DNA from: Oscillospiraceae bacterium
GTDB lineage: Bacteria > Bacillota > Clostridia > Oscillospirales > Oscillospiraceae
Assembly (NCBI GenBank): GCA_024404735.1
Contig: JAKSPP010000048.1
Coordinates: 1-10,521, forward strand
DNA: 10,521 nt
Reading direction: 5' to 3'
The notes under the pieces are model-generated. The model was given only the letters and a program-made list of their open reading frames with translations. It had not been told where the DNA came from and searched no databases. This document shows, piece after piece, positions 7,170 to 10,521 of this stretch; the first letter of the stretch is position 1; the number at the start of each line of letters is the position of its first letter. Position numbers and translations under genes: made by a program.

Positions 7170-7442
7170 ATGAGAATTTTCATTCTTGACGGCAATGAAT
7201 TTAGCTCCCAGGAGGCTGCCCACGATTATATCGCAAGGGTTTTCCGTTTCCCCGATTATTACGGTAAGAATCTGGATGCGCTCTTCGACCTTCTTACGGA
7301 GTACGATAACCACACCCATGTAATTATTCTGCATCCGGCAATAATCAGAAAGAATCTGGGCGGCTACGGCGAGGCCATATTAAACACCTTTGAGGATGCC
7401 TCCGGCGGAAACGGCCTTCACCTTGCTCTTGACGGAGAATAA
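7170..7442 (+). CDS. Barstar-family ribonuclease inhibitor
   Basis: Cytoplasmic immunity protein expected to bind and block the barnase-like RNase encoded just upstream. The 90 residues match barstar in length and in the interface helix: PDYYGKNLDALFDLLTE (about 28-44) parallels the barstar PEYYGENLDALWDCLTG. The two key aspartates (D35 and D39 in barstar) are D36 and D40, Tyr29 is kept as Y30, Trp38 is Phe39, and barstar Glu76 appears as D76. GGAGG at 7157-7161, inside the last barnase codons, gives a good 8 nt spacing to the ATG. The 3 nt gap makes a coupled toxin-inhibitor pair. The last residues (LHLALDGE) end like the final barstar strand, so the protein is complete. Confidence 0.92.
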   Translation: MRIFILDGNEFSSQEAAHDYIARVFRFPDYYGKNLDALFDLLTEYDNHTHVIILHPAIIRKNLGGYGEAILNTFEDASGGNGLHLALDGE

Positions 7443-7455
7443 TTAATAACAAAAC

Positions 7456-7473
7456 GGAGATTTTATTCCATTG
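7456..7473 (+). promoter_or_regulatory. Ribosome site and TTG start of the peptidase-like gene
   Basis: GGAGA at 7456-7460 lies 10 nt before TTG at 7471-7473. No ATG in frame occurs until 7588, so this site decides the longer start, although the shorter product cannot be excluded. Confidence 0.5.
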
Positions 7474-8175
7474 AAGCTTCGTAATCTTTTTCACATTCAT
7501 AAAAAACAAGTATGCCCGCCGGATAATTACCTTGGCGGGCATGCTCTTAAAAGGGAATATATTGCCGTAACGGGAGAAAACCTCAAAATGTACGGCGGTA
7601 ACCAGATGCGCCTTGGGAAGAAGTATCTTCGGTCCGGAGGCTGCGGCCTTATTGCCGCTGCCAATCTCGTCTCGTACCTGAGGGGGGATGTTTCTCTTAC
7701 GGAGGAGGAGTATCTTGCCCTCATTAAAGAAATAAGATGGTGCTTCCCGCTTCTTTACAGCAGGGGGCTTAACGGCATCTCACTTGCAATCGGCATTAAC
7801 CGCTGCTTTAGGAAGCTCGGGCTTCCCTATAAAGCCGTATGGGGTGTCAGAGCCTCGAAAATCCTCTCCCGTATGGAGAAAATGCTCTCCCGGGACATCC
7901 CCGTAATTTTCTCCGTGGGCCCGGATTTTCCCCTTATGTGGAGAAGCAAGAAGGTAACTCTGTATAAGCAGGATTCCTCCCTCCGCCTTGTGCCGGCGGC
8001 TTCGACAAGTGCCCATTATATGACGGCAACGGCCATCAGGGGCGATTTTATGCGTGTTTCCTCCTGGGGCACGGAATACTATGTAAGGCTTTCGGATTTC
8101 CTCTCCCTTGCGGGAGGCAGAAGCCCCGTTTTAACCAATATCTGCTATGTCAGAGGAAAGGGCAAAAGAAAATGA
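7471..8175 (+). CDS. Predicted papain/C39-like cysteine peptidase-fold protein
   Basis: I do not recognise a named gene. The 234-residue protein looks like a small cysteine peptidase: GGCGLIAAANLVSYL puts a likely nucleophile at C58 at the start of a helix, and AHYMTATAIRGDFMRVSSWG gives H182 on a strand followed by a turn ending S198-W199-G200. In papain the third member sits in an Asn-Ser-Trp-Gly turn; here Asn is replaced by Ser (S197), so activity is uncertain. No signal peptide or membrane segment is seen, suggesting a cytoplasmic location. The start taken is a TTG at 7471 with GGAGA 10 nt upstream (7456-7460). An ATG at 7588 (codon 40, preceded by GGGAGA) is an alternative that would avoid a strong hairpin in the first codons. 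It lies 28 nt after barstar and overlaps rlmD by 4 bp. Roles such as toxin processing are only guesses. Confidence 0.6.
   Translation: MKLRNLFHIHKKQVCPPDNYLGGHALKREYIAVTGENLKMYGGNQMRLGKKYLRSGGCGLIAAANLVSYLRGDVSLTEEEYLALIKEIRWCFPLLYSRGLNGISLAIGINRCFRKLGLPYKAVWGVRASKILSRMEKMLSRDIPVIFSVGPDFPLMWRSKKVTLYKQDSSLRLVPAASTSAHYMTATAIRGDFMRVSSWGTEYYVRLSDFLSLAGGRSPVLTNICYVRGKGKRK
7509..7545. other. Strong hairpin near the start of the peptidase-like gene
   Basis: ATGCCCGCC (7512-7520) and GGCGGGCAT (7534-7542) are perfect inverted repeats with a 13 nt loop; three further outer pairs (one G-U) extend the stem to 12 bp. On the minus strand the stem is followed by ACTTGTTTTTT, like an intrinsic terminator, but no minus-strand gene feeds it. 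On the plus strand it lies within codons 13-25 of the gene, 67 nt after the barstar stop, with only a poor T run after it. It could attenuate translation or transcription of downstream genes. Confidence 0.5.
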
Positions 8176-9626
8176 GCAAAGAAATTATGTGTCCGGATAA
8201 GCTTCAGCCGGTTAAAAAGCTCTGCCCCGTCGCGGGAAAGTGCGGTGGCTGTCAGCTTCAGAATATGGCCTATCCCGACCAGCTTAAATACAAGCAGAGT
8301 CTGGTAATCGGTCTTCTGGGAAAATTCTGCCGTGTTGACGATATCATCGGAATGGATAGCCCCTTCTTTTACAGAAATAAGGTTCAGGCCGCCTTCGGAA
8401 AGGGCAGAAACGGAATAATCTCCGGGGTATACCAGTCCTCCTCTCACAAAATCGTGCCCATAGATTCCTGCCTTCTTGAGGATAAAAAGGCAGATGAGAT
8501 TATAGTTTTCATTAGAGAGCTCTGCCGGAAGCACAAGGTTTCCATCTTCAATGACGAAACGGGCAAGGGCTTTTTAAGGCATGTTCTTGTAAAAAGAAGC
8601 TTTGCCACCAACGAAATTATGGTGTGCCTTGTAACGGGAACGGCTCAGTTTCCCGGAAAAAGGGATTTTATTGAGTCGCTTCTAAGTCGTTTTCCCGAAA
8701 TTACAACCATCATTCAGAATGTAAACAATAAGTTTACCTCCCTTGTTCTGGGCAAGGAGGAGCACGTCCTCTACGGCCCGGGAAAAATCGAGGATGTCCT
8801 TCTCGGAAAACGCTTTCTCATTTCGGCCCCGTCCTTTTATCAGATTAACCCCTTTCAGACCGAAGCTCTGTACAGCCTTGCAATAAACGGCATGAAGCTC
8901 AGGAAAACCGATACTCTTGTGGACGCCTACTGCGGAACGGGCACAATAGGCATTGCAGCCTCGGATAAGGTCATGGAGGTAATAGGCGTTGAGCTTAACC
9001 CCGCCGCCGTTAAGGATGCAATTGCCAATGCAAAGCGCAATAAAGCGGAAAACTGCCGCTTCTTTAAGGGCGATGCGGGAGATTTCCTCCTTGCCGCCGC
9101 CGAAGAGGGAATGAAGGCAGATGCCGTAATAATGGACCCTCCCCGCGCCGGACGTACGGCGACATTCGTGTCCTCCCTCTGCCCCATGTCCCCCTCAAGG
9201 GTCGCATACGTCTCCTGCGACCCCGAAGCCCTCGCAAGGGACCTTAAGTATCTGACCACCCACGGGTATAAGGTGAATAAGATTACACCGCTTGATATGT
9301 TCCCGCATTCAAATCATGTTGAGACGGTATGTCTCTTAGTTCTGAGAAATCACGTAACGCATATCAACATTGATGTGGATGTGGAGGAACTGGTGCAGGA
9401 CAAGCGCGGTCAGGCGACGTACCCGCAAATTAAAGAATATGTGCTGGAGCAGACGGGGTTGAAGGTATCTTCTCTGTATATCTCGCAGATCAAACGCAAA
9501 TGCGGGCTTGACGTCGGAGACAGCTACAACAAGCCGAAATCTGAGGATGCACGTGTACCGCAGTGCCCGCCTGAAAAAGAAAAGGCAATCATGGATGCAC
9601 TACGGCATTTCGGCATAACAAACTAA
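8172..9626 (+). CDS. rlmD: 23S rRNA (uracil-C5)-methyltransferase RlmD/RlmCD type, with a foreign C-terminal tail
   Basis: TrmA/RumA-family enzyme that methylates uracil C5 in 23S rRNA using SAM and a 4Fe-4S cluster. Cluster cysteines are C18, C24 and C27 (CPVAGKCGGCQLQN) plus C100. The SAM loop is VDAYCGTGTIG (250-260), then the VIMDPPRAG motif (319-327), the nucleophile C349 in YVSCDPEALARDL and the general base E384 in HSNHVETVCLL. The N-terminal TRAM domain of E. coli RlmD is missing, as in many Firmicute members, so the target uracil is uncertain. Family members normally end shortly after HVET; here about 92 residues follow (393-484), including QATYPQIKEYVLEQTGLKVS and VPQCPPEKEKAIMDALRHF, with different codon use, probably supplied by an integrated element. 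The catalytic core is intact. The ATG overlaps the upstream TGA (ATGA), with GGAAAGGG 9 nt before it. Confidence 0.9.
   Translation: MSKEIMCPDKLQPVKKLCPVAGKCGGCQLQNMAYPDQLKYKQSLVIGLLGKFCRVDDIIGMDSPFFYRNKVQAAFGKGRNGIISGVYQSSSHKIVPIDSCLLEDKKADEIIVFIRELCRKHKVSIFNDETGKGFLRHVLVKRSFATNEIMVCLVTGTAQFPGKRDFIESLLSRFPEITTIIQNVNNKFTSLVLGKEEHVLYGPGKIEDVLLGKRFLISAPSFYQINPFQTEALYSLAINGMKLRKTDTLVDAYCGTGTIGIAASDKVMEVIGVELNPAAVKDAIANAKRNKAENCRFFKGDAGDFLLAAAEEGMKADAVIMDPPRAGRTATFVSSLCPMSPSRVAYVSCDPEALARDLKYLTTHGYKVNKITPLDMFPHSNHVETVCLLVLRNHVTHINIDVDVEELVQDKRGQATYPQIKEYVLEQTGLKVSSLYISQIKRKCGLDVGDSYNKPKSEDARVPQCPPEKEKAIMDALRHFGITN
9315..9347 (+). other. Probable attachment/junction site at the 3' end of rlmD
   Basis: The codons for HVETVCLLVLR cover the conserved end of the rumA/rlmD core, a position at which conjugative elements of Firmicutes are known to integrate. 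Codon choice and composition change within this stretch. The exact crossover cannot be set from one end only, because the matching direct repeat would lie outside the window. Confidence 0.5.
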
Positions 9627-10521
9627 TGTTGTTTCTGACCTATATGAAAGGGGTTTTCTAATGGCAAAGCATATAAACACGTCTCAGCTTAAATCAAAGC
9701 TACGGCAGATTGAACAACAGCAACGAAGGGCAATAAACAACTATAATAATGCTGTTCGTAAGTACAACTCAGATGTCAAAAAGGCCGTAGATAGTTACAA
9801 TCGCTTTGTGCGCGAGTACAACTCCAATGTTAGAAGAAATAAGCAAATTATTAGCCGCGAATTAAATAAGCTTAATTCGTCCTCTCATAGTTCATATAGT
9901 ATGACGGTAAGGACTATGCAGACACATTATGCAGCAGTCAATTCGATTTATCGAGAGGGCTGTGAGGTCACGCCTGAGCAGAGTTACATACTGGATTTAG
10001 TTGAACAGGAGCAAGCGAACAGCATTATTACAGCAAATGCCTTAGAAAATAATCAACACCCGGAAGAAGATACTGAAAACATAGAAATTGGAAATAAACT
10101 ACGTATCGTATCAGAAGATTTAGATAACAGGTGGAAGGGCGCTGTTTATTCACTTAACCCGGCAAATCCAGATGCAGCACGGCATTTTTGTACTAGTACA
10201 AGGGAAATCTTTACGGAATTCATTGAACTGAAAGCTCCCGATAAGGATGTCTTTATATACAATCCGCAGTGTGAGAAGACTGAGCTAGGTAATGCGACAC
10301 GCAAAGAAAAAATAAAGTATATGATGCGTGATAAATCGCTTGATCAGTCAGTAATAGATTTTGCGGATGCCGATATCAACAACATTTTAGAGTTGTTTCA
10401 TGTGTTAAGTGATGGAACACATGGTCCCGCAGGGCGATATGAGTTTACAAAGTTATTGCAGGTTAAGAAACGGGTTGAGCAAGGAATAAATTTCCTGTGC
10501 ACTATTTCTGCATAGAAAAGC
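9338..10521 (+). mobile_element. Left end of a probable integrated mobile element (partial)
   Basis: From the rlmD junction to the window end, the sequence carries a replacement rlmD tail and one AT-richer gene with TTA and TTG leucine codons that are rare in the upstream genes. This fits an integrative element inserted into the rlmD 3' end that restores an open C-terminus. No integrase, excisionase or conjugation gene is visible, so the assignment rests on site and composition only. Confidence 0.5.
9661..10515 (+). CDS. Coiled-coil protein resembling predicted pPIWI-associated nuclease family
   Basis: The 284-residue protein has a basic, Asn/Gln-rich coiled-coil N-terminus (about 8-75, with repeats such as NNYNNAVRKYNSDVKKAVDS), a middle segment with TPEQSYILDLVEQEQANSI, and a compact C-terminal domain (about 145-284). 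The last contains RWKGAVYSLNPANPDAARHF, the S.REIFTEFIELKAPDKDV stretch, RKEKIKYMMR, DFADADINNILELFHVLSDG and a THG motif. From memory this pattern resembles the family annotated as predicted pPIWI-associated nuclease, a presumed defence effector; I could not check this, and no canonical nuclease motif is certain. The conserved S.RE and GTHG segments also recall HEPN-like folds. GAAAGGGG lies 7 nt before the ATG, and it ends in TAG. Composition is clearly more AT-rich than the chromosomal genes. No PIWI-like gene is visible, since the window ends 6 nt later. Confidence 0.65.
   Translation: MAKHINTSQLKSKLRQIEQQQRRAINNYNNAVRKYNSDVKKAVDSYNRFVREYNSNVRRNKQIISRELNKLNSSSHSSYSMTVRTMQTHYAAVNSIYREGCEVTPEQSYILDLVEQEQANSIITANALENNQHPEEDTENIEIGNKLRIVSEDLDNRWKGAVYSLNPANPDAARHFCTSTREIFTEFIELKAPDKDVFIYNPQCEKTELGNATRKEKIKYMMRDKSLDQSVIDFADADINNILELFHVLSDGTHGPAGRYEFTKLLQVKKRVEQGINFLCTISA

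Noticed and set aside
1..10521. tRNA or rRNA genes, CRISPR arrays and insertion sequences
   Set aside because: No cloverleaf-like segment, regularly spaced repeat or transposase motif was seen on reading either strand.

Overview
The window looks like a chromosomal segment of a low-to-mid GC Firmicute, most likely a gut-type member of the Clostridia. The grounds are a SpoVB/YtgP-type lipid flippase, a SpoVK/CbxX-type AAA+ ATPase, Clostridia-style PcrA and MazG, AGGAGG-type ribosome binding sites, TTG starts and a sigma-A-like promoter. No genus can be named from the sequence alone.

Layout. Two divergent gene sets leave a 170 bp AT-rich spacer (4745-4914). To the left, on the minus strand, run an AAA+ ATPase (start corrected to the ATG at 4744), a MOP-superfamily flippase (TTG start, 4 bp overlap), mazG and the N-terminal part of a pcrA/uvrD helicase that reaches the window edge. 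To the right, on the plus strand, run trmB, an exodeoxyribonuclease III gene, a lipoprotein-anchored barnase-like RNase, its barstar-like inhibitor, a predicted papain/C39-like cysteine peptidase and an rlmD-type 23S rRNA m5U methyltransferase. Gaps are short or the genes overlap, so each side is probably one transcription unit. The two best promoter matches in the spacer face each other, so the 5' leaders of the two units would overlap.

Right end (about 9338-10521). The rlmD reading frame continues past its normal C-terminus, just after the catalytic HVETV motif, into an extra tail of about 90 residues with different codon use. It is followed by an AT-richer gene resembling the predicted pPIWI-associated nuclease family. 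The 3' end of rumA/rlmD is a known integration site for conjugative elements of Firmicutes, so this end is best read as the beginning of an integrated mobile element carrying probable defence cargo.

Left end (1-76). The pcrA frame stays open but loses all helicase similarity just before motif II and becomes about 72% GC. This is either a real insertion or fusion, or an assembly artefact at the contig edge.

Most notable points: a surface-tethered barnase with its barstar placed among housekeeping RNA and DNA genes and coupled to an unusual Cys-His-Ser(SSWG) peptidase; the hijacked rlmD 3' end with possible defence cargo; and a MazG whose second catalytic site looks lost.
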